Shown here one piece after another: positions 35,400 to 43,414 of a DNA stretch of 64,000 nt. The notes beneath the pieces are model-generated. The model was not told the DNA's origin. It was given only the letters and a program-made list of their open reading frames with translations, and searched no databases. Position numbers and translations under genes: made by a program. This DNA is from Empedobacter brevis_A. Its GTDB lineage: Bacteria > Bacteroidota > Bacteroidia > Flavobacteriales > Weeksellaceae. Position 1 is the stretch's first letter. Each line of letters starts with the position of its first letter. Location: assembly GCF_965118635.1 (NCBI RefSeq), contig NZ_CBCPHV010000005.1:62001-126000 (forward strand). Direction: 5' to 3'.

Positions 35400-36191
35400 A
35401 TGTCATCAAATAGATATCCTCAACGAATTGTTTGTTTAACTGAAGAAGGAACAGAAATTTTATATAAAATAAATGAGCAACATCGTTTGGTTGGTATCAG
35501 CGGCTTTACATATCGTCCGCCAGAAGCACGAAAAGAAAAACCAAAAGTTTCGACTTTTTTAGATGCAAAATTTGAAGAAATTATTGATTTAAAACCTGAT
35601 TTAGTAATTGGTTATTCCGATTTACAAGCTGATATTGCAGCAGAATTAATCAAAAGAGGAATTAATGTTTTTATTTTTAATCACCGAACAGTTAACGAAA
35701 TTTTGAACATGATTCTTCAATTTACTTCCTTGATTGGTTGCCAAGAAAAAGGTTTAGAGTTAATAGAATCTTATGAGAAAAGAATTGAAACTATTAAACA
35801 TAAAGCTTCTCTCCTTCCCTATCATCCAACTATTTTCTTCGAAGAATGGGACGAACCGATTATTTCTGGAAGTGCTTGGGTAAATGATTTAATAGAAATT
35901 GCTGGAGGAAAATTAGCTTTTCCAGAACTCAAAAATAAAGCTTTGGCAAAAGATCGAATTTTATTGAATAACCAAGTAATTGAACGAAATCCCGAAATTA
36001 TTATTGGTTCTTGGTGTGGTAAAATGTTTAAACCAGAAAAAGTAAAAGAACGTGCTGGTTTCGAAAATATAAAAGCTGTTAATAACAACCATTTGTACGA
36101 AATAAAATCAGAATTAATTCTCCAACCAGGTCCAGCTGCATTAACCGATGGTTTGGAGAAAATTATTGAGATTATAGAACGTTATGCTTAA
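35400..36191 (+). CDS. BtuF-like (cobalamin-type) substrate-binding protein without signal peptide
   Basis: A 263-residue member of the periplasmic binding protein fold used for cobalamin and iron chelates (Peripla_BP_2). IVCLTEEGTEILYKI opens the N-lobe, LKPDLVIGYSDLQ is near 65, and the C-lobe has ISGSAWVNDLIEIAGG near 158 and IIGSWCGKM near 200. There is no signal peptide: MSSNRYPQRIVCL goes straight into the first strand, so it would stay in the cytoplasm unless the start is wrong. No ABC permease or ATPase gene is adjacent. Transport or a non-transport role cannot be told apart. Confidence 0.8.
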   Translation: MSSNRYPQRIVCLTEEGTEILYKINEQHRLVGISGFTYRPPEARKEKPKVSTFLDAKFEEIIDLKPDLVIGYSDLQADIAAELIKRGINVFIFNHRTVNEILNMILQFTSLIGCQEKGLELIESYEKRIETIKHKASLLPYHPTIFFEEWDEPIISGSAWVNDLIEIAGGKLAFPELKNKALAKDRILLNNQVIERNPEIIIGSWCGKMFKPEKVKERAGFENIKAVNNNHLYEIKSELILQPGPAALTDGLEKIIEIIERYA

Positions 36192-36337
36192 ATTTCTAAA
36201 TGATTTCATTCTTTAATTTTACTTAAATTAAGATAATAAATTGTATTAAAATAATGCGACTTTTTTCAAAGTTTAAAATTTAACGAGAGAATTTTTTTTT
36301 AATTTTATTTTCCTCATTCGGAAAATCTATTTAAACA

Positions 36338-36787
36338 TCATCTCTTCGGCAACTCTTTCAAGAAATTATATCGCTTGTTCACAAAATCCATCACACAATA
36401 AAAGTGATTCAAGCCATTTGTTACCATTAATAATTGTGAACCTAATACAATATTATAACGCGCAATTTGATCGAAAGTAGCTTGCGAAATTGGAATATGC
36501 GGCGCTTTACATTCCACCATTATAAACGGTTTTTCTTGCTGATAAACCACAATATCTGCTCGTTTTCGCATTCCTGTAATCTCAATTGGAACTTCCAAAG
36601 CAATCGCCGAAATAGAATATCCCAAATCATTGATTAAATAATTCAAAACGTGTTGCCTGACCCATTCTTCTGGCGTATAAACCAACCATTTTTTTCGAAT
36701 CAAACAAAAGATATACAATTTATCTTGGGCTTGTTTCAATCTTATTTGGTATTTTTCGGAAAAATTTAATTGTACTAATTCAGTCAT
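36338..36787 (-). CDS. Type I restriction enzyme R-subunit N-terminal (HsdR_N) domain protein
   Basis: A 149-residue stand-alone HSDR_N-like PD-(D/E)xK protein. Asp in KRADIVVY near residue 91 and the ExK in MVECKAPHIP near 103 are the nuclease-fold residues. No methylase or specificity subunit is nearby, so this is not a working restriction system; the function is unknown. I use the ATG at 36787; a longer frame to 36886 would run into holA on the other strand. The gene starts back to back with holA, 3 bp apart. Confidence 0.85.
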   Translation of the reverse strand: MTELVQLNFSEKYQIRLKQAQDKLYIFCLIRKKWLVYTPEEWVRQHVLNYLINDLGYSISAIALEVPIEITGMRKRADIVVYQQEKPFIMVECKAPHIPISQATFDQIARYNIVLGSQLLMVTNGLNHFYCVMDFVNKRYNFLKELPKR

Positions 36788-36790
36788 TAT

Positions 36791-37801
36791 ATGAGTCCTG
36801 TAGAATCTTTGATCAAAGATATAAAAAACAAAAACTATAAACCGATTTACTTCTTGGCCGGCGATGAGCCTTTTTTCATCGATCAAATTACTGATTTATT
36901 GGAAGCAAGTATTTTACCAGAAGAAGAAAAAGGATTTAATCAAACAATAGTTTATGGACAAGATATAGAAATTGGACAATTGATTGGAATGGCGCGCCAA
37001 TATCCTATGGGCGCAGAAAAATCTGTAGTAATTGTAAAAGAAGCACAACATCTTAGTCGTTCAATAGATCAGTTGGAAATGTATGCAAATCAAGTACAAG
37101 ATTCGACAATTCTAATTATTAATTATAAAGGAAATACGCTTGATAAGCGCAAAAAAATCTATAAAATTCTAAATGAAAAAGGTTTTTATTTTGAATTTAA
37201 AAAGATTTATGAAAGCGAACTTCCTGCTTGGATAGAACAAAAAGTTACAGAAAATAAATATAAAATAGAACCAAAGGCGAAGTTTTTGTTAACAGAATAT
37301 GTTGGTACAGATTTATCACGATTGAATAACGAATTGGAAAAATTATTCACAATTGTTGATACAAATAAAACCATCACTCCACATCATATCGAAGAACATA
37401 TTGGGATTAGTAAAGATTATAATGTATTTGAGCTTCGAAATGCTATTGAAACGAAAAACATCGAAAAAGCTTTTAAAATCATTAAATATTTCGAAAAAAA
37501 TCCGAAAGATAATCCGTACGTAGTTTCGATTATGACGATTTTTAATCTATTTACAAATATCATTCAAGTACATGTTACACCAGACAAATCAAAACAAAAC
37601 CTGGCGAAAGTATTGGGGATTAATCCATACTTTGTACAAGGAATGATGACAGCTGCAAATAATTATCCTCTAAAAAAAGCAACGAGAATTATCTCATTTA
37701 TTCGTGAATATGATATGAAAGGAAAAGGAGTTGGTACAACTGGAAATGTAACACCAAGCCAATTATTAATTGAATTAGTGTATAAAATTATGCATCTATA
37801 A
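36791..37801 (+). CDS. holA: DNA polymerase III subunit delta
   Basis: Clamp-loader delta subunit that opens the beta clamp. At 336 residues it shows the family landmarks KPIYFLAGDEPFFIDQITD near residue 17, MGAEKSVVIVKEAQHL near 75, DSTILIINYKG near 103 and the C-terminal collar region DYNVFELRNAIETKN onward. The ATG at 36791 lies 3 bp from the divergent HsdR_N-like start. A near-consensus -7 sequence TATTTTTC (36749-36756) lies inside that neighbour. Confidence 0.92.
   Translation: MSPVESLIKDIKNKNYKPIYFLAGDEPFFIDQITDLLEASILPEEEKGFNQTIVYGQDIEIGQLIGMARQYPMGAEKSVVIVKEAQHLSRSIDQLEMYANQVQDSTILIINYKGNTLDKRKKIYKILNEKGFYFEFKKIYESELPAWIEQKVTENKYKIEPKAKFLLTEYVGTDLSRLNNELEKLFTIVDTNKTITPHHIEEHIGISKDYNVFELRNAIETKNIEKAFKIIKYFEKNPKDNPYVVSIMTIFNLFTNIIQVHVTPDKSKQNLAKVLGINPYFVQGMMTAANNYPLKKATRIISFIREYDMKGKGVGTTGNVTPSQLLIELVYKIMHL
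36814..36821 (-). promoter_or_regulatory. -7 promoter element of the HsdR_N gene, inside holA
   Basis: Minus-strand TATCTTTG (TAnnTTTG) lies within holA codons 8-11, ending 26 bases before the ATG at 36787. Confidence 0.45.
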
Positions 37802-37844
37802 TTTTCATCTATTTATAGAATCAAGAAAAATAAATAAGAAATAC

Positions 37845-37852
37845 TAAATTTG
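37845..37852 (+). promoter_or_regulatory. -7 promoter element of trxB
   Basis: TAAATTTG (TAnnTTTG), ending 20 bases before the ATG at 37873. Confidence 0.55.
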
Positions 37853-37872
37853 TAAAAATATAAAATAACACC

Positions 37873-38817
37873 ATGGAAAATAACGTAAGAGATGTTATCA
37901 TAATAGGATCAGGACCTGCAGGTTATACAGCAGGAATTTATGCAGCAAGAGCAAACATGAATCCTTTGATTTTAACTGGAATGGAGCCAGGTGGACAATT
38001 AACAACAACAACAGATGTTGAGAATTTCCCAGGTTATCCTGAAGCTGTTACTGGACCAGAATTGATGGCTGATTTACAAAAACAAGCTGAACGTTTTGGA
38101 ACTGAAATAAAATACGAATATGTAACAGAAGTTACTTTCGGAGAAAAAGAAGGTGATTTACATACTATAAAATCGAACAACGGAACTTACCAAACTCGTT
38201 CTATCATTATTTCGACAGGAGCAACTGCAAAATATTTAGGATTAGACGACGAAACAAAATATGCTGGTAGTGGAGTTTCGGCTTGTGCAACTTGCGATGG
38301 TTTCTTTTACCGTGGTAAAGATGTTGCTGTAGTTGGTGGTGGTGATACTGCTGCAGAAGAAGCAACTTATTTATCAAAACTTTGTAACAAAGTATATTTA
38401 TTAGTTCGTAAAGAGGAAATGCGTGCATCGAAAGCGATGCAAGAGCGAGTTGCAAATACTCATAATTTAGAAGTTTTATATAACCACGAATTAATCGGTT
38501 TAGAAGGAAACAATGTTGTTGAGAAAGCTAAAATCATCAACAATGTAACAAATGAAGAAAAAGAATTAACTGTTGATGGAGTTTTCATCGCAATTGGACA
38601 TAAACCAAATACAGAATTATTTCAAGGTAAATTAGATATGGACGAAACAGGTTATTTAATCACACAAGATCGCTCATATAAAACTAATGTTCCTGGAGTT
38701 TTCGCTGCCGGAGATGTTCAAGATTCAGTTTATAGACAAGCAATTACCGCTGCTGGTTCTGGTTGTGCTGCAGCATTGGATGCAGAACGTTATGTTGCAG
38801 AATTCTTTGAAGCATAA
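37873..38817 (+). CDS. trxB: Thioredoxin-disulfide reductase
   Basis: An NADPH-dependent flavoenzyme that reduces thioredoxin. GSGPAGYTAGIYAARA near residue 13 binds FAD, the redox pair is SACATCDGFF near 137, VVGGGDTAAEE near 155 binds NADPH, and GVFAAGDVQD near 276 closes the FAD site. 314 residues, standard length. The single-gene unit ends in a long hairpin. Confidence 0.97.
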   Translation: MENNVRDVIIIGSGPAGYTAGIYAARANMNPLILTGMEPGGQLTTTTDVENFPGYPEAVTGPELMADLQKQAERFGTEIKYEYVTEVTFGEKEGDLHTIKSNNGTYQTRSIIISTGATAKYLGLDDETKYAGSGVSACATCDGFFYRGKDVAVVGGGDTAAEEATYLSKLCNKVYLLVRKEEMRASKAMQERVANTHNLEVLYNHELIGLEGNNVVEKAKIINNVTNEEKELTVDGVFIAIGHKPNTELFQGKLDMDETGYLITQDRSYKTNVPGVFAAGDVQDSVYRQAITAAGSGCAAALDAERYVAEFFEA

Positions 38818-38845
38818 TTTTTCAGAAAATAGCAAACTATAGTAT

Positions 38846-38885
38846 AATAATCAAAGCTCAACCATTTGGTTGAGCTTTGATTATT
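38846..38885. terminator. Long hairpin terminator between trxB and the 2OG-Fe oxygenase gene
   Basis: A 19-bp perfect stem (38846-38864 with 38867-38885, core AAGCTCAACCA/TGGTTGAGCTT) with a 2-base loop, between convergent genes. The T tail is weak, but the A/T flanks serve both directions. Confidence 0.75.
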
Positions 38886-38896
38886 TATAAGCTTTA

Positions 38897-39541
38897 TCAA
38901 TACGTTAAAATATTTCCTCGCGTTTTCAACCAACCTGTAATACTATATCGTGGTTGATGAACCGTTTTTACTTCGTGCGGAATCATTTTACTATCAAAAA
39001 CAGCAAGACGACCAGCAAGAGGCTGAATATTCAATTCTTTTTCGGTATTATTCTCATCTGGCAAATAAAGCGTTAATTGACCTCCAAATTCATCTTTCCA
39101 TTCTTCATCGTTTAAATACAAAACAATAGACAAAGTTCGTCTATCATCATTCTTAAACGCATCAACATGTCTTTGATAAAATGTTCCTTCGGGATAAATT
39201 GCGTAATGAAATTCACTTTCCTCAATTCCCATATAACATGTTAAATTGAGATAATTTATAAAATCATTTATTTTATCAAAGAAAATTTCTTCTGTTTCTG
39301 TTTTATTTTCTTCATCAATCCATTTGATTTTATCTCCTCTTATGGATTTTACAATTTGTTCATTAACAGCGCTACCAATCGCTGCTTCATGAAAAACTTT
39401 TTTCTCTTCTTTTTTTATTATTGCTTCGCGAAGTTGCTTTGTTTCCTCTATAGAGAAAAAAAAGTCTGAAATAGAATATTTTTGATTTAATAAGTCATCA
39501 ATAATCTTTTCATAAATTGGGTTTAATGTAATATTACTCAT
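38897..39541 (-). CDS. 2-oxoglutarate and Fe(II)-dependent oxygenase (prolyl 4-hydroxylase-like)
   Basis: A 214-residue 2OG-Fe(II) dioxygenase of the P4Hc type. The iron triad appears as HVDAF near residue 125 and the distal His in KMIPHEVKTV near 193, followed by the 2OG-binding Arg in RYSITGWLKTR near 203; the jellyroll strand TLSIVLYLNDEEW lies between. Members hydroxylate protein prolines or small molecules; the target is unknown. Single gene, convergent with trxB. Confidence 0.88.
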   Translation of the reverse strand: MSNITLNPIYEKIIDDLLNQKYSISDFFFSIEETKQLREAIIKKEEKKVFHEAAIGSAVNEQIVKSIRGDKIKWIDEENKTETEEIFFDKINDFINYLNLTCYMGIEESEFHYAIYPEGTFYQRHVDAFKNDDRRTLSIVLYLNDEEWKDEFGGQLTLYLPDENNTEKELNIQPLAGRLAVFDSKMIPHEVKTVHQPRYSITGWLKTRGNILTY

Positions 39542-39664
39542 TCATTATTATGAAAACTTCAGTAAAAGTAATTTTTATTACGAAAAGTTAAATCATAATT
39601 TTTCATTTTTTTTAATAAAATAAGCAGAAAAAAAATATTCTTTTAAAAATAGTTTTATTTTCAA

Positions 39665-40192
39665 TTATTTAAACCAATCATTTTTATCGAGCTGATAAAC
39701 AAAATTTACTTTTGGTTTTTCTCCAGCAAGCTGCACTTCAACTTCTTTCACTTTTTTACAACCTAAGCGTTCTACCGCAACTTGCGATCGAATATTTTGA
39801 TTCCAAACATTTATATAAACTTTATCGACAAACTGAAAAATATAATCAAGCATTAACTTTTTTACAGATGGATTAAATCCTTTTCCCCAACAACTTGTCG
39901 AATAAAACGTATAACCTACAAGAATTGAAGATTCTTCTTGGTTATAATCGTAAAATCGAGTACTTCCTATGATTTTTCCATCTTTTTTATCTATAATTTT
40001 AAAAGCTCCTTTACTTTGAATTGCACTATCAAAAAAACCTTTAAAAACCTCTTTTTCCCAACGATTTTTATTCGGATGTTGTTCCCAAACCTTTGGATCT
40101 GATGCAGCTATATATAAATCTTCAAAATCGTTTACTGATAATGGTTTTAGTTCTACTAAATCATTTTCTAAATTAGGCTGAATGTTTATCAT
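39665..40192 (-). CDS. GNAT family N-acetyltransferase (RimJ/RimL-like)
   Basis: A 175-residue GNAT acetyltransferase, RimJ/RimL/Acetyltransf_3 type. LKPLSVNDFEDLYIAASDP opens the fold, GSTRFYDY and ILVGYTFYSTSCWGKGFNPSVKKLML (residues 75-115) hold the acetyl-CoA region, and NVWNQNIRSQVAVERLGCKKV near 140 is the C-terminal motif. Acceptor unknown. Confidence 0.88.
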   Translation of the reverse strand: MINIQPNLENDLVELKPLSVNDFEDLYIAASDPKVWEQHPNKNRWEKEVFKGFFDSAIQSKGAFKIIDKKDGKIIGSTRFYDYNQEESSILVGYTFYSTSCWGKGFNPSVKKLMLDYIFQFVDKVYINVWNQNIRSQVAVERLGCKKVKEVEVQLAGEKPKVNFVYQLDKNDWFK

Positions 40193-40321
40193 TTATTTGT
40201 TTTTAATACATGACTAATGTATCAAAATCCGACAAAAAATAAATCATATTTGGATTTTATTATCAAGTTCTAATAGAATAATTCACTTTTTATTTTTACC
40301 TTGAATAAAAAATAAAATATA

Positions 40322-40777
40322 ATGTTTTTAAATTTTGAAGATAAAGTAGATGTTATTTCTAAACTAAAAAGTTTGAAAGTAGATCAGCAGCCTGAATGGG
40401 GAATTATGACACCTCAACATATGGTGGAGCATCTTATAGTAACAACAAAAATGTCAAATGGAAGTTTGACTATTCCTTGTCGTGTTCCAAAAGAACAGAT
40501 TCCTCAGTATAAAGCTTTTATATTAGAATCTGACCAAGAAATGAAAAAAGGAATAAAAGCCGATGGCATGGAAGGTTTATTAGAATTGCGTTACCCTTCT
40601 TTGGATGCAGCAATAGAAAAACTAGAAAATGAAATTGATCGATTTCATGTTTATTTTGAGAATAATCCTGATGCGAAAATTGTAAATCCTGTACTAGACG
40701 AAATAGATTATGAAGATTGGAAAATATTTCATAAAAAACATTTCTCTCATCATTTTAAACAATTTGGTTTGATCTAG
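40322..40777 (+). CDS. DinB-like/DUF1569-type protein
   Basis: A 151-residue helical protein of the DinB-like fold. WGIMTPQHMVEHLIVTT near residues 26-42 and the C-terminal cluster WKIFHKKHFSHHFKQFG (near 135-150) supply His residues of the kind that bind metal in this fold. Activity unknown; DUF1569 is my best family match, not certain. The stop codon is part of the terminator stem. Confidence 0.7.
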   Translation: MFLNFEDKVDVISKLKSLKVDQQPEWGIMTPQHMVEHLIVTTKMSNGSLTIPCRVPKEQIPQYKAFILESDQEMKKGIKADGMEGLLELRYPSLDAAIEKLENEIDRFHVYFENNPDAKIVNPVLDEIDYEDWKIFHKKHFSHHFKQFGLI

Positions 40778-40809
40778 AAAAGTTTTCTCAAAAATGAGAA
40801 AACTTTTCT
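40776..40809 (+). terminator. Hairpin terminator overlapping a stop codon
   Basis: Arms AGAAAAGTTTTCTCA (40776-40790) and TGAGAAAACTTTTCT (40795-40809) with loop AAAA; the first arm starts in the TAG stop. Confidence 0.75.
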
Positions 40810-40834
40810 GATGCTTGAGAATTGATCTCCTTTA

Positions 40835-41347
40835 TTATTTATACCAACTACTGTACATCAGATAATTGTTGGCAATTCGTTCTATTTCGCCTTCTTTCAA
40901 TTCTTTTGGAACATCTTTTATTTTTTTAGCGGGAATTCCAGCCCATAATTCACCTTCTTTTACATGTGCTCCTTTGGTTAAAATTGCACCAGCAGCAATC
41001 AAAGAATTAGATTCTACAATACAATCATCCATTACAATAGCTCCCATTCCAACCAAAACATTATCGTGTATTGTACAACCATGTACAATTGCATTATGTC
41101 CTATCGAAACATTATTTCCAATTATTGTTGGAGATTTTTGATATGTTGCATGAATTGTTGCGTTATCTTGAATATTTACTTTATTTCCCATTTTAATAAA
41201 ATGTACATCTCCACGCACAACAGCAGAAAACCAAATTGAGCAATCATTTCCCATTTCTACCTCTCCTACTATTACTGCATTATCTGCTAAAAAGCAGTTT
41301 TCACCGAACTTCGGCGCATGTCCATTTAATTCTTTAATTATTGCCAT
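40835..41347 (-). CDS. Gamma carbonic anhydrase family protein
   Basis: A 170-residue left-handed beta-helix protein built of hexapeptide repeats. The zinc-site pattern is visible: IQDNATIHATY near residue 62 and GHNAIVHGCTI near 85. Related to PaaY/YrdA/CaiE and to the Cam carbonic anhydrase; in most YrdA-type members real CO2 hydration is weak or unproven. Divergent from the NifU-type gene with a 59-bp gap. Confidence 0.9.
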   Translation of the reverse strand: MAIIKELNGHAPKFGENCFLADNAVIVGEVEMGNDCSIWFSAVVRGDVHFIKMGNKVNIQDNATIHATYQKSPTIIGNNVSIGHNAIVHGCTIHDNVLVGMGAIVMDDCIVESNSLIAAGAILTKGAHVKEGELWAGIPAKKIKDVPKELKEGEIERIANNYLMYSSWYK

Positions 41348-41391
41348 AACAAAATCTATAATTCTTATGATAAAGATACATTTTTATAGCG

Positions 41392-41399
41392 TATTTTTG
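41392..41399 (+). promoter_or_regulatory. -7 promoter element of the NifU-type gene, near-leaderless
   Basis: TATTTTTG (TAnnTTTG), with only 7 bases between its last G and the ATG at 41407. Confidence 0.55.
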
Positions 41400-41406
41400 T
41401 ACAACT

Positions 41407-42288
41407 ATGAGAGTATACGAAGAAATTACACCAAATAATAATGTGATGAAGTTCGTTTGTGACGAGACTTTAACACAAGGTGGCGTTGAATTCGATAAAG
41501 AATCTACAGCTGCCGAATCTCCTTTAGCGCAAGTTTTATTGACAATACCATTTATTCAAAAAATATTTATCACAGCAAATTTTGTTGCGGTAGAAAAGAT
41601 AGATGCTGTTGATTGGGCTGATGTTACAGAAGATTTAAAAGAAATTATCAACGAACATTTAGAAGAAAATGCAATTTTAGCGCCAATGAAAAAGGCTCCA
41701 ATTTCTATTTATGCAGAAATGACGCCTAATCCTGCTGCGATGAAATTCGTTTCAAATTCTATGTTAGCCCCAGAAATTATCGAAATAAAATCGAGAGATA
41801 AAGCTGCTGGAGTTCCATTGGCTGTTGCGATTTTTAAAGAATATCCTTTTGTAGAGGAAGTTTTTATTGTCGATAATTATGTCTCTTTAACGAAAAACGA
41901 ATCTGAAGATTGGTCGCTTTGGGCAATGGATGTTCGTTCTTTTATCACGAATTATTTGCAAGCTGGAGGTCCTGTTTTTGATGAATTTTATGAATTCACT
42001 ACAGAAGCTCCTGAACATGTTGTTGTAAAATCTGCTGAAGAATTTTCTTCTGTTGAGCAACAAATAAAAGCTATTTTAGACGAATATGTTCAACCAGCTG
42101 TTGCTAGTGATGGTGGAAATATTGAGTTAATAGAATTTGACGAAGAAACACGTACAGCGAAAATGTTATTGCAAGGTGCTTGTTCTGGTTGTCCTTCTTC
42201 TACAGCCACACTGAAAAATGGTATTGAAGGAATTCTAAAACAAATGATGCCTGATGTTGTAGACAACGTGGAAGCCGTTAATGGGTAA
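41407..42288 (+). CDS. NifU/Nfu-type iron-sulfur carrier with two Nfu N-terminal domains
   Basis: A 293-residue Fe-S cluster carrier. Two Nfu_N domains lie in tandem (residues 1-88, opening YEEITPNNNVMKFV; and 100-188, opening YAEMTPNPAAMKFV), followed by the NifU C-terminal domain (225-293) with the cluster-binding CxxC in GACSGCPSS near 259. The duplication gives it about 100 residues more than a single-N Nfu1. It should hand 4Fe-4S clusters to target enzymes in the cytoplasm. The mRNA may be nearly leaderless. Confidence 0.92.
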   Translation: MRVYEEITPNNNVMKFVCDETLTQGGVEFDKESTAAESPLAQVLLTIPFIQKIFITANFVAVEKIDAVDWADVTEDLKEIINEHLEENAILAPMKKAPISIYAEMTPNPAAMKFVSNSMLAPEIIEIKSRDKAAGVPLAVAIFKEYPFVEEVFIVDNYVSLTKNESEDWSLWAMDVRSFITNYLQAGGPVFDEFYEFTTEAPEHVVVKSAEEFSSVEQQIKAILDEYVQPAVASDGGNIELIEFDEETRTAKMLLQGACSGCPSSTATLKNGIEGILKQMMPDVVDNVEAVNG

Positions 42289-42310
42289 AATCATTAAGAT
42301 TTAATACTAA

Positions 42311-42350
42311 ACAAAGCTCAGAATATATTGTTCTGAGCTTTGTTGTTTTT
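42311..42350 (+). terminator. Terminator of the NifU-type gene
   Basis: Arms ACAAAGCTCAGAA (42311-42323) and TTCTGAGCTTTGT (42331-42343) with T-rich tail. Confidence 0.88.
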
Positions 42351-42363
42351 TACTATTTTTTCA

Positions 42364-42720
42364 TCAACTTCTATTTGCTTCTTCCGCATTCGAAGTTTGG
42401 CCTTTACTTACATTAATTTTAGAGTTTCCAAATTTATATGAAACTGAAAAACGTATAGATTGTGAATCATAATATTGTTTAAATGATTGGGGAATATTCT
42501 GCACATTTGTCGACAATGTTGTAAGATCTATTTTGAAAATATCATACGCCATTAATGATAAAGTTAATTTCTTATCCATTGCCAAATACTTAAAACCTAT
42601 ATCCAACGCAGAAAACAATAAGTAAAGTTGCATATTATAATGGTTAATGTTATAATTAGTAGACGCATAAAAACTTGAAATATTACATTTGTTTGATAAA
42701 AACATCTTTTTTAATAAATA
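42364..42720 (-). pseudogene. C-terminal remnant of an outer-membrane beta-barrel (TonB-receptor-like) gene
   Basis: The minus-strand frame from an ATG at 42705 encodes 113 residues that resemble only the last strands of the Bacteroidota outer membrane beta-barrel family: FKYLAMDKKLTLSLMAYDIFK, then QYYDSQSIRFSVSYKFGNSKI and a charged, Asn/Glu-rich end. A complete member has about 700-900 residues with a plug domain. Nothing upstream encodes the rest; the frame runs open into the divergent amidase gene's start. I call it a decayed gene fragment left after deletion. Confidence 0.65.
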
Positions 42721-42753
42721 TTTGATTATGTTTATATTAAATAAATCATTACT

Positions 42754-43359
42754 ATGAAAAAGGAAATATATCTATTTGCAATTGCAAGTCTCTTCGCAAC
42801 ATCGGCTATTTTTGCACAAACTTCTAAAACTTTCGTAATAGATGCTGGACATGGCGGTTTTGATAAAGGTTCAAAGAATCATAATATCATCGAAAGTGAA
42901 TATTCTTTAGAATTAGCAAAAAAAATGCAGGAATTAGCCAAACAAAAAAATATTAATGTTATTTTGACAAGAGATACAGACGATTTTATTGATTTACAAT
43001 CTCGTGTGGATAAATTACAAGAATTGAATCCTGAATTAGTCATTTCATTACATCTAAATAATGCTGTTAACAAAGAAACAAAAGGATCTGAAGTTTATAT
43101 TAAAAAAGATAATCTAGATGCTCGCACCGAAAAAATAGGAACTGAATTAGCTGATTTAATAAGTTTCGATTCAATAAACAATAGAGGACTTAAAAAAGGT
43201 AATTTTAAAATATTAAGAGAATCTAAATCGCCAACTTTTCTTGTAGAATTAGGCTTTGTAAGCAATGAAAATGATGCTGAAACATTGAAAAATACAGAAT
43301 ATAAAAATCAATTAGCTGAAAAGTTTGTACAATTTTTAGAAAATTATCAATCGATATAG
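42754..43359 (+). CDS. N-acetylmuramoyl-L-alanine amidase (Amidase_3)
   Basis: A 201-residue zinc amidase that cuts the glycan-peptide bond of peptidoglycan. Signal peptide MKKEIYLFAIASLFATSAIFAQ, then DAGHGGFDKGS (zinc His near residue 32), SEYSLELAKK (Glu ligand near 48), SLHLNN (His near 97) and VELGFVSN (catalytic Glu near 165). No autoinhibitory helix insert or cell wall binding domain, so a minimal catalytic form. Single-gene unit. Confidence 0.93.
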   Translation: MKKEIYLFAIASLFATSAIFAQTSKTFVIDAGHGGFDKGSKNHNIIESEYSLELAKKMQELAKQKNINVILTRDTDDFIDLQSRVDKLQELNPELVISLHLNNAVNKETKGSEVYIKKDNLDARTEKIGTELADLISFDSINNRGLKKGNFKILRESKSPTFLVELGFVSNENDAETLKNTEYKNQLAEKFVQFLENYQSI

Positions 43360-43362
43360 CAA

Positions 43363-43398
43363 TAAAAAAGGCTTCAATAATATTGAAGCCTTTTTTAT
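43363..43398. terminator. Rho-independent terminator, bidirectional
   Basis: Stem GGCTTCAATA/TATTGAAGCC with A6 and T6 flanks, between the convergent amidase and DsbA-type genes. Confidence 0.92.
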
Positions 43399-43414
43399 TT
43401 ATTGGTAAATTGTA

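Noticed and set aside
36338..36787. Type I restriction-modification locus
   Set aside because: Only an HsdR N-terminal-like domain is present; no helicase part, methylase or specificity gene is nearby.
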